Shown: in pieces, positions 16,837 through 26,029 of the stretch | Layout: each line of letters starts with the position of its first letter | How positions within the stretch are numbered: position 1 is the first letter of the stretch | Assembly: GCA_963840075.1 (NCBI GenBank) | Contig: CAWIXS010000040.1 | Coordinates: forward strand, 1 to 64,000 | Source: AWTP1-13 sp963840075 | GTDB lineage: Bacteria; Pseudomonadota; Alphaproteobacteria; Rhizobiales; Hyphomicrobiaceae | Direction: 5' to 3' | DNA length: 64,000 bases | The notes under the pieces: model-generated | Databases searched by the model: none | What the model was told of the DNA's origin: nothing | What the model saw: the letters and a program-made list of their open reading frames with translations, nothing else | Program-made: the position numbers and the translations under genes

Positions 16837-19058
16837 CACAGCCTGCGGGCGCCGAGGCGGCCGAGGCGCTCGGCCGCGCCGCAGACAGCCACAGCGCGCC
16901 GGCCCCCGCCGTCAACACCACCCTGGCGGTGGAGAACATGCACTGCGGGGGGTGCATGCGCAAAGTCGAGGCGGCGCTCGCGGCTGTCCCCGGGGTCGCC
17001 AGCGCACGCGCCAACCTCTCCGCGCGGCGGGTGACGGCCATGCACAGGCCCACGGGCGTCAGCGCCGCCGATCTCGTCGATGCGCTCGGCCGTGCCGGCT
17101 TCAAGGCCGCCGAGCTCGCCGGCGAGAGCACCGACGCCCCGGCCGAGGCGGCCGACAGGGATCTCCTGAAGCGGCTCGGCGTCGCCGGGTTCGCCGCCGC
17201 CAACATCATGCTGCTCTCGGTCTCGGTCTGGTCGGGCGCCGCGGGCGACATGACGCAGTCGGTCCAGACCCTGTTCCACTGGCTCTCGGCGCTGATCGCG
17301 CTTCCCGCCGTGGCCTACGCCGGCCAGCCCTTCTTCCGCTCCGCCGCCCAGGCGCTCGCCGCGCGCCGCCTCAACATGGACGTGCCGATCTCGCTGGGCG
17401 TGCTGCTGGCCACGGCCATGAGCCTCTATCAGACCGTGCGCGGCAGCGAGCAGGTCTACTTCGACGCCGCCGTCACCCTCCTCTTCTTCCTCCTGGTCGG
17501 CCGCACCCTCGACCAGCGCATGCGCGCGCGCGCCGCCGGCGCCGCCGCCAACCTCCTCGGCCTGCGCGGCGCCTTTGCCAGCGTCGTCGCCCCCGACGGC
17601 AGCACCGCGCGCGTCTCCGCGCGCCGCCTGGAGCCCGGCATGCGCGTGCTGACCGCGGCGGGGGAGCGCTTCGCCGCCGACGGCCGCATCGTCGAGGGCC
17701 GCGGCGAGGTCGACGAGAGCCTCATCACCGGCGAGACCCTGCCGCGCGCCGTGACGCCCGGCGAGCTCATCTACGCCGGCACCGTCAACCTGTCGGGCCC
17801 GATGCTCACCGAGGCCACGGCCACGGACCAGAGCACGCTCCTCAACGAGATCGCGCGCCTGATGTCGGCCGCCGAGCAGGCGCGCGGCCGCTACGTGCGC
17901 CTCGCCGACCGCGCCGCGCAGACGTACGCGCCGGCGGTGCATATCCTCGGCCTCACCACGTTCCTCGGCTGGCTCGCCACCGGCCACGGCTGGGAGACGG
18001 CGCTGACCGCCGCCATCGCGGTGCTGATCATCACCTGCCCGTGCGCGCTGGCGCTGGCCGTGCCCGCGGTGCAGGTTGCAGCCACCAGCCGCCTGTTCGG
18101 CAAGGGCGTGCTGGTCAAGGCGGCCGACGGACTCGAGCGCCTCGCCGAGGTCGACACCGTGGTGCTCGACAAGACCGGCACCCTCACCCTGGGCGAGCCG
18201 GGGCTGGCCGAGCCCGACGCCGTGAGCCGCGCGACGCTGGGCCGGGCCGCGGCGCTGGCCGCCGCCAGCCGGCATCCCTACGCGCGCGCGGTGGTGCGCG
18301 CCGCGACGGCCGCCGGCCTCAGCGTGCAAGCGGCGGACAACATCCGCGAGGTGCCGGGCTACGGCCTGGAGCGCGTCGGCGCCGATCAGCGACCTGCCGG
18401 TGCCGAGCGCCTCGGCTCGGCGGCCTGGTGCGGCATGGCCGCAACCGATGACGAGCCGGCGCCGGTCTGGTACCGCGGCAGCGACGGCACCACTGTCGGC
18501 TTCCACTTCGAGGACCGCCTGCGGCCCGACGCCGCCGCCGTCGTGTTGCGCCTGCAGCACGCCGGACTGGCAACGGAGCTGCTCTCCGGCGACCGCGCCG
18601 CCGCCGTGGAGGCCGCCGCAGCGGGGGCCTTCATCGCGCACTGGAAGGCGGGCCAGCTCCCCGCCGACAAGATCGCCCGCCTGGAGGCGCTGAAGGCGGC
18701 GGGCCGCAAGGTGCTCATGATCGGCGACGGCCTCAACGACGCCCCCGCGCTGGCCGCGGCGCACGCCTCGATCTCGCCGGCGACCGCGGCCGACATCTCG
18801 CAGACCGCGGCCGACGCCGTGGTCCAGGGCGACCGCCTGGCGCCGGTGCTGGAGACGCTCGCCGTGGCCCGCGCAGCGCGCCGCATGGCGCAGCAGAACT
18901 TCGCCATCGCGCTCGGCTACAACTGCGTGTTCGTCCCCCTCGCCGTGGTCGGGTACGTCACCCCGCTGATCGCCGCCATCGCCATGTCGGCGTCCTCCAT
19001 CGCCGTCACGGCCAACGCGGTGCGCCTCAAGACCAGGCGCCTGGAGCTCGTCCGATGA
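16821..19058 (+). CDS. ccoI: copper-translocating P-type ATPase CcoI
   Basis: 745 aa. An N-terminal heavy-metal domain with MHCGGCMRKV (C42 and C45), eight predicted membrane segments, the CPCALALAVP copper-binding helix, the DKTGTLTLGEP phosphorylation site and the GDGLNDAPAL hinge. It exports Cu(I) to the periplasm for cbb3 CuB assembly rather than for resistance, judging from its place in the cco operon. Complete, with normal start and length. Confidence 0.97.
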   Translation: MAHAVTQPAGAEAAEALGRAADSHSAPAPAVNTTLAVENMHCGGCMRKVEAALAAVPGVASARANLSARRVTAMHRPTGVSAADLVDALGRAGFKAAELAGESTDAPAEAADRDLLKRLGVAGFAAANIMLLSVSVWSGAAGDMTQSVQTLFHWLSALIALPAVAYAGQPFFRSAAQALAARRLNMDVPISLGVLLATAMSLYQTVRGSEQVYFDAAVTLLFFLLVGRTLDQRMRARAAGAAANLLGLRGAFASVVAPDGSTARVSARRLEPGMRVLTAAGERFAADGRIVEGRGEVDESLITGETLPRAVTPGELIYAGTVNLSGPMLTEATATDQSTLLNEIARLMSAAEQARGRYVRLADRAAQTYAPAVHILGLTTFLGWLATGHGWETALTAAIAVLIITCPCALALAVPAVQVAATSRLFGKGVLVKAADGLERLAEVDTVVLDKTGTLTLGEPGLAEPDAVSRATLGRAAALAAASRHPYARAVVRAATAAGLSVQAADNIREVPGYGLERVGADQRPAGAERLGSAAWCGMAATDDEPAPVWYRGSDGTTVGFHFEDRLRPDAAAVVLRLQHAGLATELLSGDRAAAVEAAAAGAFIAHWKAGQLPADKIARLEALKAAGRKVLMIGDGLNDAPALAAAHASISPATAADISQTAADAVVQGDRLAPVLETLAVARAARRMAQQNFAIALGYNCVFVPLAVVGYVTPLIAAIAMSASSIAVTANAVRLKTRRLELVR

Positions 19059-19195
19059 CCGCCCTCGCCTGGCTGATCCCCTGCGCGCTGCTGCTGGGCC
19101 TCCTCGGCCTCGCCGCCTTCCTCTGGTCCCTCAAGTCCGGCCAGTTCGAGGACCTCGACGGCGCCTCCTGGCGCGCCCTCCAGGACGACGAGTAG
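19055..19195 (+). CDS. ccoS: cbb3 oxidase maturation protein CcoS
   Basis: 46 aa. ATGA overlap with ccoI. One N-terminal membrane helix (LIPCALLLGLLGLAAFLWSL) followed by the conserved KSGQFEDLDG, which identifies the family. Needed to insert cofactors into the cbb3 core. Last gene of the operon. Confidence 0.95.
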   Translation: MTALAWLIPCALLLGLLGLAAFLWSLKSGQFEDLDGASWRALQDDE

Positions 19196-19248
19196 GCCCC
19201 ACCCGTCATGCAGCCCTCCGTCCGGGTTGACGGGTTGGAGCCTCACTC

Positions 19249-19851
19249 TCACTTTGGCTCGCCACCCCGCTTCAGGCGGCGCGGGCCGAGCAGGTCGGCG
19301 GGCGTCTCGAGCTTGCGCGAGAGGAAGATCGCCGCGTCGAGCTTGTGGAAGTTGCGCTTGCGGTAGAAGCGCAACGCCTCCTCGTTGTTCTCGGCCACCT
19401 CCAGCACGATGTGGGTGCACCCGCGCAGGCGCGCCGCGTGCTCGATCTGCTCGAACATGAACGAGCCGATCCCGAGCCCGTGATAGCCCGGATGCACCGC
19501 AATCTCCTCGACGAACAGCGGGCGCATGCCGCGCTTCTCGAAGTAGCGATGGTTCATCCAGCTGTCGGTTCCGGCGATCTCGTAGGCGTACTCGGCGTAG
19601 CCGACCAGCTCGGCCTTGCCGGTGCGCTTGATCTCGAACAGCAGCTGCTCGACGCCCTCGTTCTCGTAGGTCTCGACGAACCTTTGCTTGTGGCGCGGAC
19701 GCTGGAACTCCACCGTCTCCCGGTTCACGTCGCGAAACACCATCTTGAGGAACTGCCACACCCGGTTGATATCGCGCCGGTGCATGCGGCGCACGTGCAG
19801 GTCGATCCCCTCGCCGTCATCGGTCTTGCCCGCATCCTTGAGCTCGCGCAT
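19249..19851 (-). CDS. GNAT-family N-acetyltransferase
   Basis: 200 aa. Acetyl-CoA binding motif A is VHPGYHGLGIGSFM, with EVAENNEEALRFYRKRNF (motif B) after it. ATG 19851 is chosen because upstream frame extends only through a family A palindrome. The acceptor substrate is unknown. It converges on the cco operon (54 bp between stops). Confidence 0.85.
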   Translation of the reverse strand: MRELKDAGKTDDGEGIDLHVRRMHRRDINRVWQFLKMVFRDVNRETVEFQRPRHKQRFVETYENEGVEQLLFEIKRTGKAELVGYAEYAYEIAGTDSWMNHRYFEKRGMRPLFVEEIAVHPGYHGLGIGSFMFEQIEHAARLRGCTHIVLEVAENNEEALRFYRKRNFHKLDAAIFLSRKLETPADLLGPRRLKRGGEPK

Positions 19852-19879
19852 GGGCACAGGATAGCAAGATGCGGCTGCC

Positions 19880-19906
19880 GGTGGCAGACCCTCCGGGTCT
19901 GACACC
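19880..19906. repeat. palindromic repeat family A, copy 5
   Basis: GGTGGCAGACCC-TCC-GGGTCTGACACC, one mismatch, upstream of the GNAT gene. Confidence 0.88.
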
Positions 19907-19954
19907 GTTCCTCCAACACCGTGTGGTCCTCTCCAGGTTAACAGCCGGGGCGCG

Positions 19955-20785
19955 TCACGGTGTCTGACGTGTCTGACCCAGAGGGTCTGACACCACATTC
20001 GGCACCACGTCGCGGAAGGCGTGCCAGGTGGCGTGGCCGATCAGCGGAAAGGCGATCACCAGCCCGACGAACAGGGTGGCGAGGCCGAGCACCATGAAGC
20101 TGGCGATCAGGCCGGCCCACAGCGCCATCGGCCTGGGATTGACCCATACCGCCCGCAGGCTCGCGAGCACGGCCGTCACCGCATCGACGCGCCGCGTCAT
20201 GAGCAACGGCACGGAGATCACCGAGATGGCGAACACCAGCGCCGCCAGCAGGCCGCCCACGATGGTCCCGGTCACCAGGAGCCCGAGGCCGTGGTTGGTG
20301 AGCAGCAGGGCGGCCGCGAACGCGCTCGCCGGCGGCAGCGGCTGGCCGCCGAAGAACAGCATGAACAAGAGGAGGGCCAGCTGCACCCACACGAAGTACA
20401 CGAAGGCCAGGATGACGCCGAAGAAGCCGAGCTGCCCCGCCGCCCTGAACCCGCGCGTCAGCACCTCGCCGAGGCTGAGCCGCTGCCCGTCCTCCAGGCG
20501 CCGGCTCACCTCGTAGAGGCCCACCGCCGCGGCCGGCCCGATCAGCAAGAACCCGCCGGCGAGCGCCAGGGTGAGCGAGGCGAGGCCCCCCGCCAGCAGC
20601 CCCAGCGCCAGCACCGCCAACAGCAGCGTGAACCCCGCGCCGTAGAGCAGGCTGATGCCGGGCGCGCTCCACATGTCGCGCCAGCCCGCGGCCAGCCAAG
20701 CCCAGGGCGCGTCGAAAGGGACCTGCGCGACCACGATGCCGGGCGCTGCCGGCAGCTCGGCGGGAACGGCGGCGATCTGCTCCAT
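19955..20785 (-). CDS. DUF2189-family integral membrane protein
   Basis: 276 aa with six or so hydrophobic helices; the DUF2189 pattern is clear in RDMWSAPGISLLYG and VIAFPLIGHATWHAFRDVV. The function of the family is unknown; it is often found beside respiratory genes. An FNR/FixK box lies about 107 bp upstream. The last residues (VVSDPLGQTRQTP) come from a family A palindrome, replacing the usual short tail. Confidence 0.9.
   Translation of the reverse strand: MEQIAAVPAELPAAPGIVVAQVPFDAPWAWLAAGWRDMWSAPGISLLYGAGFTLLLAVLALGLLAGGLASLTLALAGGFLLIGPAAAVGLYEVSRRLEDGQRLSLGEVLTRGFRAAGQLGFFGVILAFVYFVWVQLALLLFMLFFGGQPLPPASAFAAALLLTNHGLGLLVTGTIVGGLLAALVFAISVISVPLLMTRRVDAVTAVLASLRAVWVNPRPMALWAGLIASFMVLGLATLFVGLVIAFPLIGHATWHAFRDVVPNVVSDPLGQTRQTP
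19959..19994. repeat. palindromic repeat family A, expanded copy 6
   Basis: GGTGTCTGAC followed by GTGTCTGACCC-AGA-GGGTCTGACACC: an arm duplication. It forms the 3' end of the DUF2189 gene. Confidence 0.85.
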
Positions 20786-20891
20786 GCGACGCACCCTCTT
20801 GTGAGCTCTCCCGGACGGCGCGACCTTGCAACGATTGCGCGCAGCATTGCAGCTTTTGCGAAAAGACTGCGGCCTTTCGCAGCCGCCGTCC

Positions 20892-20905
20892 TTGACCCAG
20901 GTCAA
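20892..20905 (-). promoter_or_regulatory. FNR/FixK box upstream of the DUF2189 gene
   Basis: TTGACCCAGGTCAA, perfect TTGA-N6-TCAA, centred about 113 bp before the ATG. It suggests co-regulation with ccoNOQP under low oxygen. Confidence 0.75.
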
Positions 20906-21015
20906 CCGGCACGCCTGGAGACCGACAGCCTCCGCGCGGCGCACGCACGCCATAGACCCGCGCGTGGGCGACGCACCGCGACGGGCTGGACGCAGGCACC
21001 GCAGCTATCCTGGCG

Positions 21016-21498
21016 TCAGGTCGCCTCGGGCAGCTTCAACGCCGCGGCAAACGCCGTGAGCGCCGCCCCGAAGGCACCGGCCGTCACGTCCTTGTCCCGC
21101 ACGGCCAGGGTCGCAAGCGGCTTGCGTCCCGCCAGCGCCTCCATCTCGCGGAGCGCCCTCTCTGCCGGCGCGCCGCCCAGGGTCAGAAAGAAGGCGACGT
21201 TTCGGATCGCGCCGGCCTCCCGGCGCAGATAGCCCCGAGCCGGCGTGGCGGCGCGCCCCGCCCACATCGGCGCGCCGACCAGCACCAGATCATAGGCATC
21301 CGGCGCGCGCTGCGCGGCCTCAATGGGGGGCAGCCGATTTGCCAGACTGTCGTACGCCGCTCTGATGAAGCCCCAGAAGCCGGAACGGTAGCGTGTGCAG
21401 CGGATCTCATCGATCTCCGCGCCGAGCTCGGCGGCGAGCGCCTCCGCGAGGGTGCGGGTCGTCCCCGAGAGCGAATAGTAGACCACGAGCGTCCTCAT
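21016..21498 (-). CDS. flavodoxin family protein
   Basis: 160 aa. The FMN phosphate-binding loop is YYSLSGTTRTLAEA at residues 7-20, and LVLVGAPMWAGRAATP follows as the second flavin loop. The start is ATG 21498, or 21501 (tandem ATGs); the ribosome-binding and start region is duplicated (see findings). A near-FixK site lies at 21695. The partner is unknown; it may act as a quinone reductase or electron carrier. Confidence 0.88.
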   Translation of the reverse strand: MRTLVVYYSLSGTTRTLAEALAAELGAEIDEIRCTRYRSGFWGFIRAAYDSLANRLPPIEAAQRAPDAYDLVLVGAPMWAGRAATPARGYLRREAGAIRNVAFFLTLGGAPAERALREMEALAGRKPLATLAVRDKDVTAGAFGAALTAFAAALKLPEAT

Positions 21499-21694
21499 CA
21501 TTCGCCTCATCATTCGCCTCCATGTGTCTCGCCCGGCTGCCGTCGCACGGGCCGCGCCCGACCCACATTGCTCCCGATCAAGGGCATGCTTCGCAGGCTC
21601 CGTGCGCGGCCGGAGCGCGGCGGGACCACAGCCTTCATTCGGCCCTCCGGGCGGCGGCGCCGTTTGCCAGGCAGGCAGCGGACGCATGTCCAGT

Positions 21695-21708
21695 CTGACC
21701 CAGGTCAA
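21695..21708 (-). promoter_or_regulatory. imperfect FNR/FixK-like site upstream of the flavodoxin gene
   Basis: CTGACCCAGGTCAA has one mismatch in the left half-site and an identical N6 core and right arm to the box at 20892. It lies about 197 bp upstream of the start, farther than usual. Confidence 0.4.
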
Positions 21709-21735
21709 GCTCGGATGCGAGCGCTCGGGTAGGGG

Positions 21736-22035
21736 GTGGACAGTGCGGACCAGCGTCCGCGCGCCCATTCGGAGATCGCCCTCAGCGAGCAAGCCCACGT
21801 CATTGCGCTCAGCAGCCAGAGCAAGAAGAAGCACGACGATGTTCTCATCCACGTGCGCTCCTTCCCGAATGCCGATATCGCGAGGATCGACGAGCGTCCG
21901 GACAACCTCGACAACTACGGCTGGTTCGTACGCCTCCCGGAGGGAGCCTCGCAGCACTACCAGACGTTTGCCGGCGGACGCGGGTTCTTCCGCATTCCCC
22001 ATTCGACCTTCGAGGCCATCGTAGCCGCGAGCTGA
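21736..22035 (+). CDS. hypothetical protein
   Basis: 99 aa, GTG start. No recognised domain, but the second half has coding-like third positions and a plausible folded sequence (DDVLIHVRSFPNADIARID, FVRLPEGASQHYQTFAGG). It reads opposite to its neighbours, and there is no clear ribosome-binding site. The start may be further downstream. Low confidence that it is a real gene. Confidence 0.35.
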   Translation: MDSADQRPRAHSEIALSEQAHVIALSSQSKKKHDDVLIHVRSFPNADIARIDERPDNLDNYGWFVRLPEGASQHYQTFAGGRGFFRIPHSTFEAIVAAS

Positions 22036-22129
22036 GCCGGGCCTGCGGGGAGCGACAACCTGCTCGAGCGAGGAACCGCTCGGGCAGAGCGGCCTTCGGC
22101 GGCCACACCACCGCGCCCGGCGCGAGGCC

Positions 22130-22600
22130 TCAGGGCTGGACGTTTGCGCGCCTTGCGCGCCACTCGGCGTAGGTGATGCGACGCAGCTCGAACGTGTCGC
22201 GCTGGCGCGCATAGCCGCTGCCGCTGAGCCTCCCGACCGGGCGCAGAGCCGCGAAGTCGGCGGGAAATCGATGGCCGTGGCGTTCATGGCCTCTGCGATC
22301 GCCTCGTCGACCAGGTTGACCACGAACCTCGCCGCTCGTCTGGATGTTGCGCGCGGTGTCCTTGGGCGTCCCGTCCGGCCTGTGCTGCACGCCGAGCGCG
22401 ATGACCGCAGGGTCCTCGGAGAACGCGTTGAAGAAGGAGAAGGGCGCAGCATTGACGACGCCCTCCGGCCCCAGCGTCGTGACCAGCGCGATCGGGCGCG
22501 GCACCACCAGGCCAGCGAGCAGCTTGTAGCGCTGGCGCGGGTCGAGATCGGCGAACTTCAGGCTGAGATCGGGATTGTGGATTCTGCGCTTTGCTCGAGG
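22130..22600 (-). pseudogene. flavin reductase (DIM6/NTAB/RutF family) remnant
   Basis: The pieces sit in three frames. LSLKFADLDPRQRYKLLAG, PRPIALVTTLGPEGVVNAAP and SFFNAFSEDPAVIALGVQ run in one frame, FVVNLVDEAIAEAMNATAID continues in another, and RPVGRLSGSGYARQRDTFEL (the usual C-terminal motif) in the first again. The expected 50-60 residues between AIDFP and the C-terminal motif are missing. No good start codon precedes the N-terminal piece. At least two frameshifts and one internal deletion: a decayed NAD(P)H:flavin oxidoreductase gene. Confidence 0.75.
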
Positions 22601-22674
22601 AATGCCATGTGTCTATGAGGTTGCGTCGATGACGTTGAACAATGCGGGTGCGCTCCCGGTCGGGCGCAGCCGGC

Positions 22675-22908
22675 CTACCTCCGTGTCGTCCGGCCCGCAC
22701 GCGCACGATGGCGCTGAAACGAGATCTCCGCGCTGGCGTAGGCCTCCTGCAGCTCCACGTTCCAATAGCGCAGATCGGTGAGGGCGATCGGCTCGCCGGT
22801 GACGGCGCAGCGCACGAAATCGCCGGGCGATAGGACCTGGAACTCGCCATCGTAGTAGCGCAGCCTCGCCTCGCCCCTGAGGCCGAACAGCCGTTCAAAC
22901 CGATTCAT
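22675..22908 (-). CDS. DUF2093 family protein
   Basis: 77 aa. Its conserved core is EARLRYYDGEFQVLSPGDFV followed by RCAVTGEPIALTDLRYWNVE, which identifies DUF2093. It often lies next to xseA in Hyphomicrobiales, as here. ATG 22908 is preferred over upstream in-frame starts. Function unknown. Confidence 0.85.
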   Translation of the reverse strand: MNRFERLFGLRGEARLRYYDGEFQVLSPGDFVRCAVTGEPIALTDLRYWNVELQEAYASAEISFQRHRARAGRTTRR

Positions 22909-23033
22909 GCCTCGTTGCCCTCGGCGCGCTGAGAAGGAGTGCTGCTGCCCGCCCGCAACGCGGCGACGATAACGCAAACGGATCGGCGCGGGCAGCGGCA
23001 TCGTGTCCGGATCGGAGGTGGGCGGCGCGGTCA

Positions 23034-24647
23034 TCAAAACAGGGAGCCCTGGTCGTCCCGTGAGCCGGCCTTGACCCTGCTGCGCGCCGGCTCGCCGCGC
23101 CGAGCCGGCTGCGGCGTCCCCCCCTCCGGCGTGCCGCCCCCGGCGGCCTCGACCCCGACGTGACCATCTGCGAGCTCGATGTCAAGGCTCTGGCCCGGCG
23201 CCACCTGGCGCGCCGAGCGCACGCTCAATCCTTGGGCGTCGCGCACCAGGGCAAAGCCGCGCTTCAACACGCCCTGGTAGCTGAGCGAGGCCAGCAGCTT
23301 GCCACAGGCGTCGAGATGCCGCCGCTGGTGCCCCACGACGTAGAGCACGCCCTTTTGCAGGCGCGCGCGCAGAAGGCCGACACGCTCCAGCGAGCGGCTC
23401 ACCGGTGCAGCGACGAGTTGCGGGGTCAAGCGCCCCGCAAGGCGCTCCAGCCGCACCCGCCGCGGCCCCGTGCTGCGGGCGAGCGAGGCGGCGGCATGCC
23501 GCCCCAGGGCCTCGAGGCGGTCGCGCGCGCGCCCCAGGCGCGCTTGCAGGAGTTGCGGCGTCAAGCGTGACGCGACGCGGACCAGCCGCCGCTCATGCGC
23601 CCGCGTGTTCTCGAGGAGCGCGCGCCCCAGCCGCCGCTCCACGGCGTCGTAGCGCTGCCGCGGCAGGGCCAGCAGGTCCTGCCGGCGCGGCAGGCCGCGC
23701 ACCGCCGCACGCAGGTGCGCGCGCGTGGCGTCGAGCAGGCGGTGCGCCGCCGTCTGCAGCCGCAGCGCGAGCTTGCCGCTCTGCTCGATCAGCTCGGCAT
23801 ACTTGGGCACGGCCCATTCCGCCGCCTTGGTCGGCGTCGGCGCGCGGGCGTCGGCGGCGAGGTCGAGAAGCGTCCAGTCGGTCTCGTGCCCGACGGCGGA
23901 GATCAGCGGTATCTTGCTCGAGGCGGCCGCCCGCACCACGGCCTCCTCGTTGAACCCCCACAGGTCCTCCAGGCTGCCACCGCCGCGCGCGACGATCAGC
24001 ACATCGGGCCTCGGGACCGGGCCGCCCACCGGCAGCGCATTGAACCCCTTGATGGCAGCGGCAACCTCGGCGGCGCAGGTCTCGCCTTGCACCCGCACCG
24101 GCCACAGCAGCACGCGGGCCGGGAACCGCTCGGCGAAGCCCGCCAGCATGTCGCGGATGACGGCCCCCGTCGGCGAGGTGACGATGCCGATCACCCGCGG
24201 CAGGAACGGCAGCTTGCGCTTCCTCGCCGCGTCGAAGAGGCCCTCCTCCCCGAGCTTGCGCTTGCGCTCCTCGAGCAGCGCCATCAGGGCGCCGACCCCG
24301 GCGGGCTCCAGGGCATCGATGACGATCTGGTAGCGCGAGCTGCCGGGATAGGTCGTCACCCGGCCGGTGGCGATCACCTCCAGGCCCTCGGCCGGCTTGA
24401 TCCTGAGCCCCAGCACGGTCGAGCGCCAGATGACGGCCTCGATCCTGGCCTTGTCGTCCTTCAGCGTGAAATAGCAATGGCCCGAGGCGTGCCTGCCCCG
24501 GAAGCCCGAGATCTCGCCCCGCAGGCGCACATAGCCATAGGCGCGCTCCAGCGTCCCCTTGATGGCGGCGCTGAGCTCCGACACCGAGAGCTCCGGCAGG
24601 TTGCTGCCCTGACGGACTGTGCTGTCAGCGGCCTCGGCCACGATCAC
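23034..24647 (-). CDS. xseA: exodeoxyribonuclease VII large subunit
   Basis: About 537 aa. An N-terminal OB-fold (ELSVSELSAAIKGTLERAYG, VRLRGEISGFRG) and the catalytic domain with GIVTSPTGAVIRDM and VARGGGSLEDLWGFNEE are intact, followed by a long arginine-rich helical region. GTG 24647 is favoured over the ATG at 24698, because the added 17 residues would overlap the divergent purD promoter region; the start remains uncertain. With XseB it degrades single-stranded DNA. Confidence 0.95.
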   Translation of the reverse strand: MIVAEAADSTVRQGSNLPELSVSELSAAIKGTLERAYGYVRLRGEISGFRGRHASGHCYFTLKDDKARIEAVIWRSTVLGLRIKPAEGLEVIATGRVTTYPGSSRYQIVIDALEPAGVGALMALLEERKRKLGEEGLFDAARKRKLPFLPRVIGIVTSPTGAVIRDMLAGFAERFPARVLLWPVRVQGETCAAEVAAAIKGFNALPVGGPVPRPDVLIVARGGGSLEDLWGFNEEAVVRAAASSKIPLISAVGHETDWTLLDLAADARAPTPTKAAEWAVPKYAELIEQSGKLALRLQTAAHRLLDATRAHLRAAVRGLPRRQDLLALPRQRYDAVERRLGRALLENTRAHERRLVRVASRLTPQLLQARLGRARDRLEALGRHAAASLARSTGPRRVRLERLAGRLTPQLVAAPVSRSLERVGLLRARLQKGVLYVVGHQRRHLDACGKLLASLSYQGVLKRGFALVRDAQGLSVRSARQVAPGQSLDIELADGHVGVEAAGGGTPEGGTPQPARRGEPARSRVKAGSRDDQGSLF

Positions 24648-24745
24648 CCCTGCTTTGTTCGACTCCCATTCAATGATACATGAGGGCGCGCCACACAACG
24701 GCCAAGTGTTGCGGCCTTTTCCAGGGTTTTTGGCGGGGGCTCGAC

Positions 24746-26029
24746 ATGAACGTGCTTCTCATCGGGTCCGGCGGTCGCGAGCACGCGCTGGCCTGGGCCT
24801 TGTCAGCCAGCCCGCTGCTGGCCAGGCTTTATTGCGCGCCGGGCAACGCCGGCATCGCCGAGGTGGCAGCCTGCGTGCCGCTCGATGCCGCGGACCACGC
24901 CGCGGTGGTGCGCTTCTGCCGTGAGAACGCCATCGGGCTCGTCGTGATCGGCCCGGAAGCGCCGCTGGTCGCCGGCCTCACCGACGCCCTCGAGGCCGCC
25001 GGCATCAAGGTTTTCGGCCCCTCCAGGGCCGCCGCCCGCCTGGAAGGCTCCAAGGGCTTCGCCAAGGACTTCTGCGCCGAGCTTGGCATACCGACGGCGC
25101 GCTACGCCCGCTTCGCTGACAAAGCCGCCGCGCTCGCCTGGCTCGAGCGCCAGCCGCTCCCCATCGTCGTCAAGGCCGACGGCCTGGCCGCCGGCAAGGG
25201 CGTCGCGGTCGCCGAGACGCGCAAGGTTGCAGCCGCCGCCGTCGAGGACTGCTTCTCCGGCGCCTTCGGAGCGGCCGGGGCGGAGATCGTGATCGAGGAG
25301 TGCCTGGTGGGCGAGGAGGCGAGCTTCTTTGCCCTCGTCGACGGCACGCATGCCCTCCCGCTCGCCTCGGCCCAGGACCACAAGCGCGCCTTCGACGGCG
25401 AGCAGGGGCCCAACACCGGCGGCATGGGCGCCTACTCGCCGGCCCCGGTGGTGACGCCCGAGATCGCGCGCCGCACCATGGACGAGATCGTCTGGCCGAC
25501 CGTCAGAGGCATGGCCGCGCGCGGCGCGCCGTTCAAGGGCGCGCTCTACGTCGGCCTCATGATCACCAACGCCGGTCCCAAGCTCATCGAGTACAACGTG
25601 CGCTTCGGCGATCCGGAATGCCAGGTCCTGATGCTGCGCCTCAAGTCCGACCTGTTGCCGGCGCTGCTCGCCGCCGCTGACGGCGTACTCAAGACGTTCG
25701 ACCTGCGCTGGCACGACGATGCCGCGCTCGCCGTGGTGATGGCCGCCAACGGCTATCCCGGCGACTACGCCAAGGGCAGCGAGATCCGCGGGCTCGATGC
25801 GGCGCGGGCCGTCGAGGGCGTCGAGGTGTTCCACGCAGGGACGCTCCAGGACGGCCCGCGTCTCCTGGCGAACGGCGGGCGGGTCCTCAACATCGCCGCA
25901 CGCGGGAGGACCATCGCCGAGGCGCAGCAGCGCGCCTATGCGGCCGTCGCCAAGGTCGAGTGGCCCGGCGGCTTCTGCCGCTCCGACATCGGCTGGCGGG
26001 CGCTGCGGCGCAAGGAGACCGAGCCATGA
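24746..26029 (+). CDS. purD: phosphoribosylamine-glycine ligase
   Basis: 427 aa ATP-grasp enzyme for step 2 of purine synthesis. MNVLLIGSGGREHALAWAL is the classical N-terminus; PNTGGMGAYSPAPV and YNVRFGDPECQVLMLRL are the ATP-grasp signatures. Complete, transcribed away from xseA. The dehalogenase gene overlaps its stop codon. Confidence 0.97.
   Translation: MNVLLIGSGGREHALAWALSASPLLARLYCAPGNAGIAEVAACVPLDAADHAAVVRFCRENAIGLVVIGPEAPLVAGLTDALEAAGIKVFGPSRAAARLEGSKGFAKDFCAELGIPTARYARFADKAAALAWLERQPLPIVVKADGLAAGKGVAVAETRKVAAAAVEDCFSGAFGAAGAEIVIEECLVGEEASFFALVDGTHALPLASAQDHKRAFDGEQGPNTGGMGAYSPAPVVTPEIARRTMDEIVWPTVRGMAARGAPFKGALYVGLMITNAGPKLIEYNVRFGDPECQVLMLRLKSDLLPALLAAADGVLKTFDLRWHDDAALAVVMAANGYPGDYAKGSEIRGLDAARAVEGVEVFHAGTLQDGPRLLANGGRVLNIAARGRTIAEAQQRAYAAVAKVEWPGGFCRSDIGWRALRRKETEP

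Noticed and set aside
16800..18764. 654-aa frame on the minus strand
   Set aside because: Shadow of ccoI, low complexity and no recognised domain.
19852..19998. N-terminal extension of the GNAT protein
   Set aside because: The extra codons translate a family A palindrome, and there is no ribosome-binding site.
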